Below are positions 26,012 through 34,791 of a stretch of DNA of 64,000 nt, piece by piece. Numbering within the stretch: position 1 is the stretch's first letter; each line of letters begins with the position of its first letter. A program made the translations under genes and the position numbers. Location: the NCBI GenBank assembly GCA_963721175.1, contig CAVRIG010000007.1, positions 310,001-374,000 of the forward strand. Direction: 5' to 3'. Below the pieces are notes generated by a model, which did no database searches, was not told the DNA's origin, and saw only the letters and a list, made by a program, of their open reading frames with translations. The DNA is from Aliishimia sp963721175. GTDB taxonomy: Bacteria > Pseudomonadota > Alphaproteobacteria > Rhodobacterales > Rhodobacteraceae.

Positions 26012-27669
26012 ATGGAAGCGGATTACGTCATCGTCGGCGCCGGCTCGTCGGGGTGCGCCATGGCCTATCGGCTGGCCGAGGCAGGCAAGTCCGTGCTGGT
26101 GATCGAGCATGGCGGCAGCGATTGCGGGGCCGTTCATCCAGATGCCGGCCGCGCTCAGCTACCCGATGAACATGAAGCGCTACGACTGGGGCTACATGTC
26201 CGAGCCCGAGCCGCATCTGGACGGGCGCCGGCTGGCCTGCCCGCGCGGGCAAGGTGATCGGCGGGTCGTCCTCGATCAACGGCATGGTCTATGTCCGCGG
26301 CCATGCGCGCGATTTCGACCATTGGGCGGAGAGCGGGCGCGCAAGGCTGGTCCTTTGCCGACGTGCTGCCCTATTTCCAGCGGATGGAGAGCTGGCACGA
26401 CGGCGGCCATGGCGGCGACGCGACGTGGCGCGGCACCGACGGGCCGCTGCATGTCAGGCGCGGCACACGCGGCAAATCCGCTGTTCCATGCCTTCGTCGA
26501 GGCCGGGCAGCAGGCGGGCTACCAGCTCACCGACGACTACAACGGCGAGAAGCAGGAAGGCTTCGGCCCGATGGAGCAGACGGTCTGGAAAGGCCGGCGC
26601 TGGTCGGCGGCCAATGCCTATCTGCGGCCGGCGCTGAAGCGGGAGAATTGCGACCTGGTGCGGGGCCTCGTGCGAGCGTGTCCGGATCGAGGACGGGCGC
26701 GCCACCGGGGTCGAGACTGAAGGGCGGGCGCGTGGTCATCGGCGCGGCGGGAAGTGATCATGGCGGCGTCGTCGATCAATTCGCCCGAAGATGCTGATGC
26801 TGTCGGGGATCGGGCCGGCCGCACACCTGGCGGAGCATGGGATTGCGGTGGTGGCCGACCGAAGGGGCGTGGGCGGCAATCTGCAGGATCATCTGGAGAT
26901 GTATATCCAGATGGCCTCCCTGCAGCCGATCACGCTTTACCGATACTGGAATTTGCTGGGAAAGGCGGCGATGGGGGCGCAGTGGCTGTTCACCCGGACC
27001 GGGCTCGGGGCGTCGAACAAGTTCGAGAGTGCGGGCTTCATCCGCTCGCGCGCCGGGATCGAGTACCCGGACATCCAGTTCCATTTCCTGCCCATCGCCG
27101 TGCGCTATGACGGGCAGGCGGCGGCGGACGGACACGGGTTCCAGGCGCATGTCGGGCCGATGCGGTCGAAATCCCGAGGCCGCGTGTCGCTGCGGTCCGC
27201 CGACCCCGCCGACGATCCGGCGATCCGCTTCAACTACATGAGCCATCCCGACGATTGGGAGGAGTTCCGCACCTGCATCCGGCTGACGCGCGAGATCTTC
27301 GCGCAGCCTGCCTTCGAGCCATACGTGAAGCACGAGATCCAGCCGGGTGCGCACCTGCAGAGCGACGCGGAGCTGGACGAGGCGATCCGCGAACATGCCG
27401 AAAGCGCCTACCATCCTTGTGGCACCTGCCGGATGGGGCGTGCGGACGATCCGGATGCGGTGGTCGATCCGGAGGGGCGCGTGATCGGGGTCGAGCGGCT
27501 GCGCGTCGCCGACAGCTCGATCTTTCCGCGGATCACCAACGGCAACCTCAACGCGCCGTCAATCATGATGGGCGAGAAGATGTCCGATCACATCCTCGGC
27601 CGCGATCCGCTGGCGCGGTCGAACCGGCAGCCGTGGATGCATCCCGAATGGGAGACCGCGCAACGCTGA
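26012..27669 (+). CDS. betA: Choline dehydrogenase (frameshifts in the first half)
   Basis: GMC-family FAD enzyme that oxidises choline to betaine aldehyde (and further). FAD site DYVIVGAGSSGCAMAYRLAEA at the N-terminus; KVIGGSSSINGMVYVRGHARDF; NAYLRPALKRENCDLV. The frame is broken several times between about 26128 and 26790, then runs clean from MLMLSGIGPAAHLAEHGI to the end. C-terminal catalytic His/Asn region: YHPCGTCRMG and RITNGNLNAPSIMMGEK. Repaired length about 550 aa, as expected. A 136-base gap separates it from betB. Confidence 0.9.
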
Positions 27670-27754
27670 CAACTTGCGGGTTTGATCCGGGTCAAGGTGC
27701 GCGGCGGACGGCCGGTTACAGTCCGCCGCAACAGACAATCGATGGAGGCATACC

Positions 27755-27991
27755 ATGAGCCATACGCCGCACGAACTGGCCGACGATTTCCCGGAACACG
27801 CCGAGCGCATTTCCGAACTGAAAGAGCGCGACACGCATTTCGCCAGGCTTGTCGACGATTACCACGAGGTCAACCGCGCCGTGCACCGGGCCGAGACGAA
27901 TGTCGAGCCATTGAGCGGTGCGGCAGAGACGGAACTGCGCAAGCGTCGCGCGTCGCTGAAGGACGAGATCTACGGCCACTTGACCGCGTAG
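27755..27991 (+). CDS. YdcH family (DUF465) protein
   Basis: 78 aa. Family pattern: LADDFPEHAERISELKERDTHFARLVDDYHEVNRAVHRAE followed by KRRASLKDEIYGHL. Predicted long helices, probably a coiled-coil hairpin. Common in Rhodobacteraceae; function unknown. GGAGG upstream of the ATG. Convergent with the ScfR regulator gene, leaving only 9 bases between the stops. Confidence 0.9.
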   Translation: MSHTPHELADDFPEHAERISELKERDTHFARLVDDYHEVNRAVHRAETNVEPLSGAAETELRKRRASLKDEIYGHLTA

Positions 27992-28000
27992 AGCAGCGCG

Positions 28001-29402
28001 TCACCCGACAGTGTATGGCAGGATGTCGCGCTGGTCCGGATCGACGTGCAGCGGCCGTTCCAGCGGCGGCAGCGATCGCTGGTGGCAATTCCGGCGTTCG
28101 CAGATCCGGCAGGAAATGCCGATCGGTTCGAAGGCTTCGGCGCGGGTGATGTCGAGGCCGTGGGCGTAGACGAGTTCGCTCGCATGGGCGACTTCGCAGC
28201 CCAGTGCGATGGCGTACCGGCGGACGGGAGCGCCGAAACGTCCGGCCGACTTGGAGACGTCGCGCGCGATCAGGATGTAGCGCACCCCGTCCGGCGTTTC
28301 GGCGAGTTGCCGCAGGAACTGGCCCGGCGTCTCGAACGCGCGGTGCACGTTCCAGAGCGGGCAGGCGCCGCCGAAACGCGCGAATTGCAGCCGCGTCGCC
28401 GAATGGCGCTTGGTGATCGTGCCCGCCTGGTCGACCCGCACGAAGAAGAACGGCACGCCCTTGGCGCCGGGCCGCTGCAGGGTGGAGAGCCGGTGCGCCA
28501 CCTGTTCGATCGATGCGCCGAACCGCGTCGAGAGCGCCTCCAGATCGTGCCGTGTCTCGCGCGCCGCCTTCAGGAATTCGCCGTAAGGCATCAGCGCGGC
28601 GCCGGCGAAATAAGTTGGCCAGGCCGATCTTCGCAATAGCCCGCGCCTCCGTGGTCTGGAACCGCGCGAGGTCGAGAGTGGCTTCGAGCAGTGCATCCTG
28701 CGTCAGAAGTGCCACCTGCAAAAGCATCTGGAACGTCTGCGTGGCGGGTGTCGAATGGGCCGACAAGGTCAGCTGCTTCCGCTCCGGATCGTATCGGCGC
28801 AGCATGTCGACCTCTTCGAACCGCACCTTGATCCCGCGATTGCCCAGACGCGCCACGGCCGCGACCCGGATGTTCTTGAGGCCGCCTTCCTGACCCGCGA
28901 AATGCTCGGCCGCTCGGTCCACCGCGTCGATATAATTGTCGCAATAGTGAAAGAAGTCACGCACTTCCTCCCAGGCGCTTGGGCGCGTACGCGTGCCTTC
29001 GTTGCCGAGCGCCTCGTCGAGAGAGGCCAGCCGTTCATGGGTCTGGCGGTAGGTGCGGTGAAGCTCGATGAAGGCCCGGGCCAGCGCCGGCGCGTTGGAG
29101 GCCGTCAGCCGCAGGTCGGCCATCGGGGGCGGGTCGCCGCCGAAGACCGGATCGGCCAGCGCCTCGCGCATGTCGCTGACGAGGCGCTCGCTGTCGCCGC
29201 TCGAAAGCTCCGTGACATCGAGGCCGAATTCGCTGGCCAGCGACAGGACCACCGTCGAGGAGACCGGCCGGTGGTTGTTCTCCATCTGGTTGAGGTAGGG
29301 CAGCGACACCTTGAGCTTGGCGGCGAAATCCTTTTGTGTCAGCCCGATGCGTGTCCGGACTTCGCGCAGTTTGGCACCGGCATAAAGCTTCTGAACCGCC
29401 AC
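28001..29402 (-). CDS. pccR: XRE-type short-chain fatty acyl-CoA regulator (ScfR family, PccR-like), one frameshift
   Basis: About 467 aa repaired. N-terminal helix-turn-helix (KLREVRTRIGLTQKDFAAKLKVSLPYLNQMENN, residues about 11-43), a central sensor region, and the C-terminal DUF2083 domain with conserved cysteines (ISCRICERRNCHQR). Family members MccR, RamB and PccR bind acyl-CoA and control short-chain acyl-CoA pathways. The frame breaks at about 28612, where removing one base joins AKIGLAN to YFAGAALMPYGEFL. GTG start with GGAGG upstream. TTTGCAAA boxes lie in front of it and in front of pccB, which supports control of propionyl-CoA carboxylase and of its own gene. Confidence 0.85.
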
Positions 29403-29415
29403 GCGACCTCCGACA

Positions 29416-29453
29416 TTTGCAAATCAGCGGAGTTGCAAATGTACCTTTGCAAA
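29416..29453. promoter_or_regulatory. TTTGCAAA boxes upstream of pccR
   Basis: Three boxes: TTTGCAAA (29416-29423), GTTGCAAA (29432-29439) and TTTGCAAA (29446-29453). The last two are 6 bases apart (14 between centres). TTTGCAAA is itself palindromic. The motif known for PccR of Rhodobacter sphaeroides is, as I recall, a repeated TTTGCAAA, so autoregulation is likely. Confidence 0.7.
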
Positions 29454-29493
29454 ACCACGGCGGCAAGCTGCGGCAATGCCGGTTAACACGCGG

Positions 29494-30726
29494 TTAATTC
29501 GGTTCGGGCGATTGCAATCCGAGCCGCCGTTCCCGACGGTAGACCGCCAGGATGGCTATCACCGCAGCCACGCAGGTCAGGAACTGGATCCACAGCAGCG
29601 GAAACGCGCCCGTTTCGGGCTTCAGAAGGGCGCCGGCAACCGCGGCCAGCACGGCACCACCGCCGATCATGATGGCGCCTCCGAGACCCGAGGCCGTGCC
29701 GGCCAGGTGCGGGCGCACCGACAGCAGGCCGGCCGTGGCGTTGGGAATCACCAACCCGTTGCCGAGCCCCACCAGAGTCATCAGACCGAAGAACGTCCAC
29801 GGCGTGCCGGCCCCGACGAAGAAGAGCGCCAGCGACACGCCGGTTCCCACGGCCGCCACGAGCGACCCCCAGAGGATCATGCGGTTGATGCCGAAACGGA
29901 CGGCGAAGGCGCCGGTCAATCCATTGCCGGTCGCGTAGCCGACCGCCGGCGCGCCGAAGGCGACGCCGAGCATCGCCGGGCTCATGCCGAAAATCGTCGA
30001 GCCCACGAACGGTGCCCCGCCCAGGTAGGCGAAGAAAGCTCCCGAACAGAACGCCGCGGAGAGGCAGTAACCCCAGAAACGCGGCGAGACGAGCAATTCC
30101 GGATAGAGCCGAAACTGCTGGGCCAGCGTCATGCCGCTGGGTTCGGATGTCTCGCCCAGATCGAACCAGGTGAGCGCATAGGTCAGGAGTCCGACGATGA
30201 AGAACGCCCAGAACACCGACTGCCAGCCGAAGCTTTCATCGAGAAACCCGCCGATCGCGGGGGACACGAAGGGTACCAGCGCCATGCCCATGGTGACCCA
30301 GCCGATCATCGAGGCGGCATTGTCATTGTCGTGGATGTCCCGGATCACCGCCCGGCTCAGCACCATGCACACCGCGACGGAGGCCTGGCCCATGCGGCAA
30401 AAGAGGAAGACCCAGATGTTGGGGGCATAGATGCAGCCCAGCGTGAACAGCATGAAGAGCAGGATGCCGCCGAGAATGACCGGACGCCGGCCCATGTTGT
30501 CGGAGATCGGGCCGATGACCACCTGAAGCGCGGCGCTGACCCCCAGATAAAGCGGCACGGACAGCTGCATCAGGCTGTAGCTGACGCCGAAATGCTTCGC
30601 CATGACCGCAAGGCTGGGCAGAAACATGTTCATGGCCATGGCTGCAACGCCGGCCAGGATGGTCAGGGTCGCGATGTTGGGTGGGGTTCTGCGGTCCAGG
30701 AAACGGGCCGAAACTGTGCTCGACAT
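29494..30726 (-). CDS. MFS transporter, Bcr/CflA drug-resistance type
   Basis: 410 aa with about twelve spans. MFS motif A between spans 2 and 3: GPISDNMGRRPVILGG near residue 79. Early segment NMFLPSLAVMAKHFGVSYS, and SRAVIRDIHDNDNAASMIGW near 125, are typical of Bcr/CflA multidrug efflux proteins. Lies between pccR and pccB on the minus strand, so it is divergent from pccB and shares the TTTGCAAA-containing promoter gap with it. Confidence 0.88.
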   Translation of the reverse strand: MSSTVSARFLDRRTPPNIATLTILAGVAAMAMNMFLPSLAVMAKHFGVSYSLMQLSVPLYLGVSAALQVVIGPISDNMGRRPVILGGILLFMLFTLGCIYAPNIWVFLFCRMGQASVAVCMVLSRAVIRDIHDNDNAASMIGWVTMGMALVPFVSPAIGGFLDESFGWQSVFWAFFIVGLLTYALTWFDLGETSEPSGMTLAQQFRLYPELLVSPRFWGYCLSAAFCSGAFFAYLGGAPFVGSTIFGMSPAMLGVAFGAPAVGYATGNGLTGAFAVRFGINRMILWGSLVAAVGTGVSLALFFVGAGTPWTFFGLMTLVGLGNGLVIPNATAGLLSVRPHLAGTASGLGGAIMIGGGAVLAAVAGALLKPETGAFPLLWIQFLTCVAAVIAILAVYRRERRLGLQSPEPN

Positions 30727-30798
30727 GCATCCCGCTTACGCCGGCCCGGACGAAGTGTCCATTGCCCGCGTTGTGCGCTGCCGCAGACTCGCATGTGA

Positions 30799-30846
30799 TT
30801 TGCCGCTTTGCGATTTGCAAAACACGCTCGGCAAAATCTTTGCAAA
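30799..30846. promoter_or_regulatory. TTTGCAAA boxes upstream of pccB
   Basis: Perfect TTTGCAAA at 30814-30821 and 30839-30846, an imperfect TCGGCAAA at 30828-30835, and a partial TTTGCC at 30799. The first perfect box and the imperfect box are 6 bases apart, the same spacing as the pair in front of pccR. The second perfect box ends 72 bases before the pccB start, a suitable place for a regulator; the MFS gene diverges from the same gap. Confidence 0.7.
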
Positions 30847-30918
30847 TATGCCGAAATGCGCTGTTTTCCGCAGCATCGCGGCGATACTGTGCCGCAACCA
30901 GATGCGGGAGGAGCCGGC

Positions 30919-32451
30919 GTGAAAGATATCCTGAGCGAACTCGAAAGACGGCGTGGCGATGCGCGTCTTGGCGGCGGCGCGAAACGGATCGATGCCCAGC
31001 ATGACCGCGGCAAGCTGACGGCGCGCGAACGGATCGAGTTGCTTGTGGACGAGGACTCCTTCGAGGAGTTCGACATGTTCATGGCACACCGCTGTATCGA
31101 TTTCGGTATGCAGAAGCAGCGCCCGGCCGGAGACGGCGTGGTGACCGGATGGGGAACCATCAACGGACGGCAGGTCTATGTCTTTTCGCAGGATTTCACG
31201 GTGTTCGGTGGTTCGCTGTCCGAAACGCACGCACAAAAGATCTGCAAGATCATGGACATGGCCATGCAGAACGGCGCGCCCGTGATCGGGTTGAACGATT
31301 CCGGCGGCGCGCGGATCCAGGAGGGCGTGTCCTCCCTTGCCGGCTATGCGGAGGTGTTTCAGCGTAACGTCCTCGCCTCCGGCGTCGTTCCACAGATCTC
31401 GGTCATCATGGGGCCCTGTGCGGGCGGCGCGGTCTATTCACCGGCGATGACGGATTTCATCTTCATGGTGAAGGACAGCTCCTACATGTTCGTGACGGGC
31501 CCGGATGTGGTCAAGACCGTCACCAACGAAGTGGTCACCGCCGAGGAGCTTGGTGGCGCTTCCACGCACACCCGCAAATCCTCCGTCGCCGACGCAGCAT
31601 TCGACAACGACGTGGAGGCCATGGCCGAAGTGCGCCGACTGGTGGATTTCCTGCCCGTCAACAACCGTGCCAAACCCCCGGTGCGACCGTTCTTCGACGA
31701 ACCGGGCCGGATCGAGATGAGCCTCGATACGCTGATCCCCGACAATGCCAACACGCCCTACGACATGAAGGAACTGATCCTGAAGGTCGCGGATGAAGCG
31801 GACTTCTACGAGATCCAGGAAGATTTCGCTCGGAACATCATCACCGGGTTCATACGGCTCGAGGGTCGCACTGTGGGCGTGGTCGCGAACCAGCCGATGG
31901 TTCTGGCGGGGTGTCTCGACATCGACTCCTCGCGCAAGGCCGCGCGGTTCGTGCGGTTCTGCGACTGTTTCGACATCCCGATCCTGACCTTCGTGGACGT
32001 TCCGGGGTTCCTGCCCGGCACCGGGCAGGAGTATGGCGGAGTGATCAAACACGGCGCCAAGCTGCTTTACGCCTATGGCGAGGCGACGGTGCCGAAGGTC
32101 ACGGTCATCACGCGCAAGGCCTATGGCGGAGCTTATGTCGTCATGGCATCGAAGCATTTGCGCGGCGACTTCAACTATGCCTGGCCGACAGCCGAAGTGG
32201 CGGTCATGGGAGCCAAGGGCGCGACCGAGATCATCCACCGGGCCGACCTCGGCGACGCCAAGAAGATCGCGAACTATACGAAGGATTACGAGGACCGCTT
32301 CCAGAACCCTTTCGTTGCGGCCGAACGCGGATTCATCGATGAGGTGATCATGCCGCACTCGACGCGCCGACGAGTTGCACGGGCGTTTGCCTCACTGCGC
32401 GGCAAGCAGCTTCAGAACCCGTGGAAAAAGCATGATAATATCCCGCTTTAA
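30919..32451 (+). CDS. pccB: Propionyl-CoA carboxylase beta (carboxyltransferase) subunit
   Basis: 510 aa. Transfers carboxyl from carboxybiotin to propionyl-CoA, giving methylmalonyl-CoA. Segments: GKLTARERIELLVDEDSFEEFD near residue 35, GGSLSETHAQKICKIMDMA near 100, the acyl-CoA oxyanion site GLNDSGGARIQEGVSSLAGY, and in the second half VDVPGFLPGTGQEYGG and RKAYGGAYVVM. GTG start at 30919 with GGAGG 6 bases upstream; length matches the family. pccA lies 2.3 kb further on, separated by small genes. Confidence 0.96.
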   Translation: MKDILSELERRRGDARLGGGAKRIDAQHDRGKLTARERIELLVDEDSFEEFDMFMAHRCIDFGMQKQRPAGDGVVTGWGTINGRQVYVFSQDFTVFGGSLSETHAQKICKIMDMAMQNGAPVIGLNDSGGARIQEGVSSLAGYAEVFQRNVLASGVVPQISVIMGPCAGGAVYSPAMTDFIFMVKDSSYMFVTGPDVVKTVTNEVVTAEELGGASTHTRKSSVADAAFDNDVEAMAEVRRLVDFLPVNNRAKPPVRPFFDEPGRIEMSLDTLIPDNANTPYDMKELILKVADEADFYEIQEDFARNIITGFIRLEGRTVGVVANQPMVLAGCLDIDSSRKAARFVRFCDCFDIPILTFVDVPGFLPGTGQEYGGVIKHGAKLLYAYGEATVPKVTVITRKAYGGAYVVMASKHLRGDFNYAWPTAEVAVMGAKGATEIIHRADLGDAKKIANYTKDYEDRFQNPFVAAERGFIDEVIMPHSTRRRVARAFASLRGKQLQNPWKKHDNIPL

Positions 32452-32940
32452 AGTCTTGAAATGCGGGGGGTACCAGACTTGTCCACACTGTGGGTGACAC
32501 TGGATTGTGGAGGTTGTCCGAACGGCGGGACGTGCATTTCGGTTCGCAGGCAATCCGTCGCATTTCGGGACCGCCTGCGGCGGCTGAGCCTGTGCTGGTT
32601 TCAAAAGGCGCAACAGCTTGCATGTAAAACAAAGCTAACGGGTTCGGGTTACATTACCAATGCAAATCCGTTGGCTGGCAAAGTTGTGTCTGGTTCCGGC
32701 AGCACAGTCCCTACGCTGGTCACGTCCCAAGGCAAAAAACCGATCAGCCCGAGTGGTTTGCCGACGTTCCGGCGGAAATCGCTGTGGAAAAACAGTCATT
32801 CCAGAGCATGCCAGCATGTCTTTTCGCGACCTTTGGAACCACAGAACAGAGGCGCGACTTCTGAATTAATTAGAATTTACGATATTTCTGGCGTTTGGTG
32901 TCGTCTCACGCTTTCCCCACTCGTTGCCATATGTGGTGTC
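32452..32940. other. 489-base region after pccB
   Basis: Less GC-rich than the flanking genes, notably around 32620-32700 and 32860-32900. A plus-strand frame is open through it but the translation is Cys/Ser/Arg-rich without recognisable sequence; only its last part is a plausible gene (next entry). No terminator with a T-run after pccB. Probably untranslated sequence and the promoter or 5' part of the next gene. Confidence 0.4.
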
Positions 32941-33300
32941 ATGGTTTTGGCCAAAACTGCAGCAGCTCTGGATCTACCGTCCGGTGTCTCGGCTGAGGTC
33001 GAGGAAGTACTTGTGGAAAAGATCGAAGCTCAAACCTGGGTGCGCTTCAGGCTGGTTGCGCCGGAGATCGATCGGAGGCTCGTGAATGCACCGGGTTTTG
33101 AGGAGTTGGAGCAGGACTTCCCGCATCTGTGTTCGAAAATTGCTTTGCCGTACCTGGAGGAATACGCGCTCGACGCCGACAAGATCGTGATTTCGATCGC
33201 AGACCGATCGGTCGAATTCGGTGTGTCGGATCCCGATGCGACCCAATATTTCGAGCAGTTCCGCTTGGAACGCGGCCGCTGTGCGTGGGAGGGGTTTTGA
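32941..33300 (+). CDS. Putative exported protein, DUF6497-like
   Basis: From ATG 32941 the frame reads MVLAKTAAALDLPSGVSAEVEEVLVEK and ends near GRCAWEGF, 119 aa. The residues before the ATG (LTLSPLVAICG) are hydrophobic, so a longer signal peptide starting at an unclear non-ATG codon upstream is likely. The rest is soluble and acidic; two cysteines (LCSKIAL, GRCAWEG) could form a periplasmic disulfide. A similar small protein follows pccB in other roseobacters as I recall; function unknown. Start poorly defined. Confidence 0.55.
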   Translation: MVLAKTAAALDLPSGVSAEVEEVLVEKIEAQTWVRFRLVAPEIDRRLVNAPGFEELEQDFPHLCSKIALPYLEEYALDADKIVISIADRSVEFGVSDPDATQYFEQFRLERGRCAWEGF

Positions 33301-33553
33301 TGCAATTTCCGACGCTTTTGCCGCAATCGGCATGTGGGCAACGGATACGTGATCAAAGGACTGCCGCAGTGCATACGCCATCTCCCCTCGCAGGTCGGAC
33401 AAACCACCGCTGCGATTGCCGCGAAAACGACACGGCTTGGCAAGCTGTCGCGCGGAGTTACCCGTGCTGAAACATCGAGGATTCCCGGGCAGATTGCCGG
33501 GGACTGATTTTCAGTTCACGATTCGCCGACCAAATCCGCGCGGAGTCACGCCG

Positions 33554-33814
33554 TTGAAGCCGCGGGACCGCCATCGAGACCGCAAACCTGCCGATCGGGC
33601 CGCGGACTCGGCATTCCTTGCCGCGTTGTGGCAGCATTTCGGGGAGGAACCGTTCGAGCGGGGAAATCTCGATGCCGGCCGGTTGGCATGGCTATTTGGT
33701 CGCGAAGTCGTTCCGGCAGAAGATCCTTTCGATCCAGAGAGTTATGACGCGCTTCTAAAAGTCGATGTGGCCGCCGCACGCGCGAATTTCCCACACATCT
33801 TCGAGGACGCGTGA
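33554..33814 (+). CDS. 86-aa protein, unknown function
   Basis: A TTG at 33554 has GGAG 8 bases upstream and gives a compact acidic protein: FLAALWQHFGEEPFERGNLDAGRLAWLFGREV, then PAEDPFDPESYDALLKVDVAAARANFPHIFEDA. Aromatic- and acid-rich composition without low-complexity sequence looks genuine. An ATG at 33416 would add an Arg-rich stretch that looks like noise. The family is not known to me. Confidence 0.55.
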   Translation: MKPRDRHRDRKPADRAADSAFLAALWQHFGEEPFERGNLDAGRLAWLFGREVVPAEDPFDPESYDALLKVDVAAARANFPHIFEDA

Positions 33815-34448
33815 GCGTGTTTCCGCCCAGACCAGGCCACTATCGGCGGCGAACAGCTTATTCCCGCATAGATGGAAACTGGGGGTTGGCAAGGTCCATC
33901 GATCAGTTAATCATGTGTTATGCGGACGGTTGCTTATTATCCTCGCAACCGGACGCGTACAATTTCCGTACCCCTTCCCCTCGTGGGCAGCTTCTGACCA
34001 AAGGTCAAAGGCTGCCCATATTTCTATACCCGCACAACGCTCTGAAATTTAGTGCATATGTCGAGTTGTGCACAAAGAGTGAATTGCTGAGCTCTCGGTG
34101 TGCGCGCAACTTCACCCACTGGGAAGAAAAAATTGCGGCGTTCAAGCCAGGGCATGGGCGGCATCTCTCGTGGGGTTCTCCGCCTTCGCTGCTCGCGGTT
34201 CTACGGCGACGGAGCAGGCGCTCAGTGGAGTTGGTGCGGCAAATGCCATGGGCGTGGACGCAAACGGATTCACCGGCAAGGTCGACTGTTCTGAAGGTAA
34301 CATGCTCTCCTGCCAAACAACGCCAAATGAATGCCATTGATCCAAGACGCACTCGCAACGGGAGTTCGGCGGCATGTCGCCAGAGCGTTTTGCGAAGCGA
34401 ATCGGAAAGATTAGGTAATATGGGCAAAGTGGCTCTGGAGGATTCCAA
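33815..34448. other. 634-base low-density region
   Basis: Richer in A/T than its neighbours around 33900-34080. Contains no clear gene apart from a weak candidate at 34098-34340. No hairpin terminator or repeat was seen before the small lipoprotein gene that follows. Confidence 0.4.
34098..34340 (+). pseudogene. Possible decayed relative of the small lipoprotein
   Basis: The second half reads TEQALSGVGAANAMGVDANG and then FTGKVDCSEGNMLSCQ, ending in a Cys/Asn-rich tail. This resembles the layout of the neighbouring lipoprotein (AERAIYGGAAGAGTAAVFDGN ... YCQENPGKC): a small-residue-rich helix, DGN/ANG, and a C-terminal cysteine segment. The N-terminal part lacks a clean signal peptide or ribosome site. 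It may be a broken duplicate or a gene with a sequence error. Confidence 0.3.
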
Positions 34449-34652
34449 ATGCGTATCAGAACTGTTTCACTCGTCTTGGCTGCCGCCGTCGGCCTCGCGG
34501 CGTGCGGTGACACACCGGCAGAGCGGGCCATCTATGGTGGGGCCGCGGGCGCCGGGACGGCAGCCGTATTTGACGGCAACATCCTCGCAGGGGCAGCCGT
34601 CGGCGCCGCCGGGAACGTCATCTACTGCCAGGAAAATCCCGGCAAATGCTGA
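34449..34652 (+). CDS. 67-aa glycine/alanine-rich lipoprotein
   Basis: Signal peptide MRIRTVSLVLAAAVGLAAC with a lipobox (LAAC), so it is a lipoprotein of about 49 residues after processing. The mature part is rich in Gly/Ala (YGGAAGAGTAAV, LAGAAVGAAGNV), a glycine-zipper-like pattern, and ends YCQENPGKC with two cysteines. GGAGG lies 7 bases before the ATG and a strong terminator follows, so it is a stand-alone transcription unit inside the pcc region. Confidence 0.75.
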   Translation: MRIRTVSLVLAAAVGLAACGDTPAERAIYGGAAGAGTAAVFDGNILAGAAVGAAGNVIYCQENPGKC

Positions 34653-34702
34653 CCTGATCGGCATCGCCGTTCCTGCAGTGCGGTGGAAAAACAATCGATT
34701 CG

Positions 34703-34739
34703 CCCGTGTTCCGTTCCGGCGGAGCACGGGTTTTTTTTT
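34703..34739 (+). terminator. Intrinsic terminator after the small lipoprotein gene
   Basis: CCCGTGTTCCG (34703-34713) pairs with CGGAGCACGGG (34720-34730) over 11 bases with one G-T pair and a 6-base loop, followed directly by nine T residues (34731-34739). This is the clearest rho-independent terminator in the window. It isolates pccA from upstream transcription, so pccA needs its own promoter in the next 50 bases. Confidence 0.92.
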
Positions 34740-34791
34740 GCGACCTCTGCAACATACGCGGTAGAGTGCCGTCACAATAGGAAAGCCACCG

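Noticed and set aside
22267..27669. Bet operon as genuine pseudogenes
   Set aside because: Breaks are almost all single extra bases, catalytic motifs are all kept, and no substitutions or large deletions accompany them.
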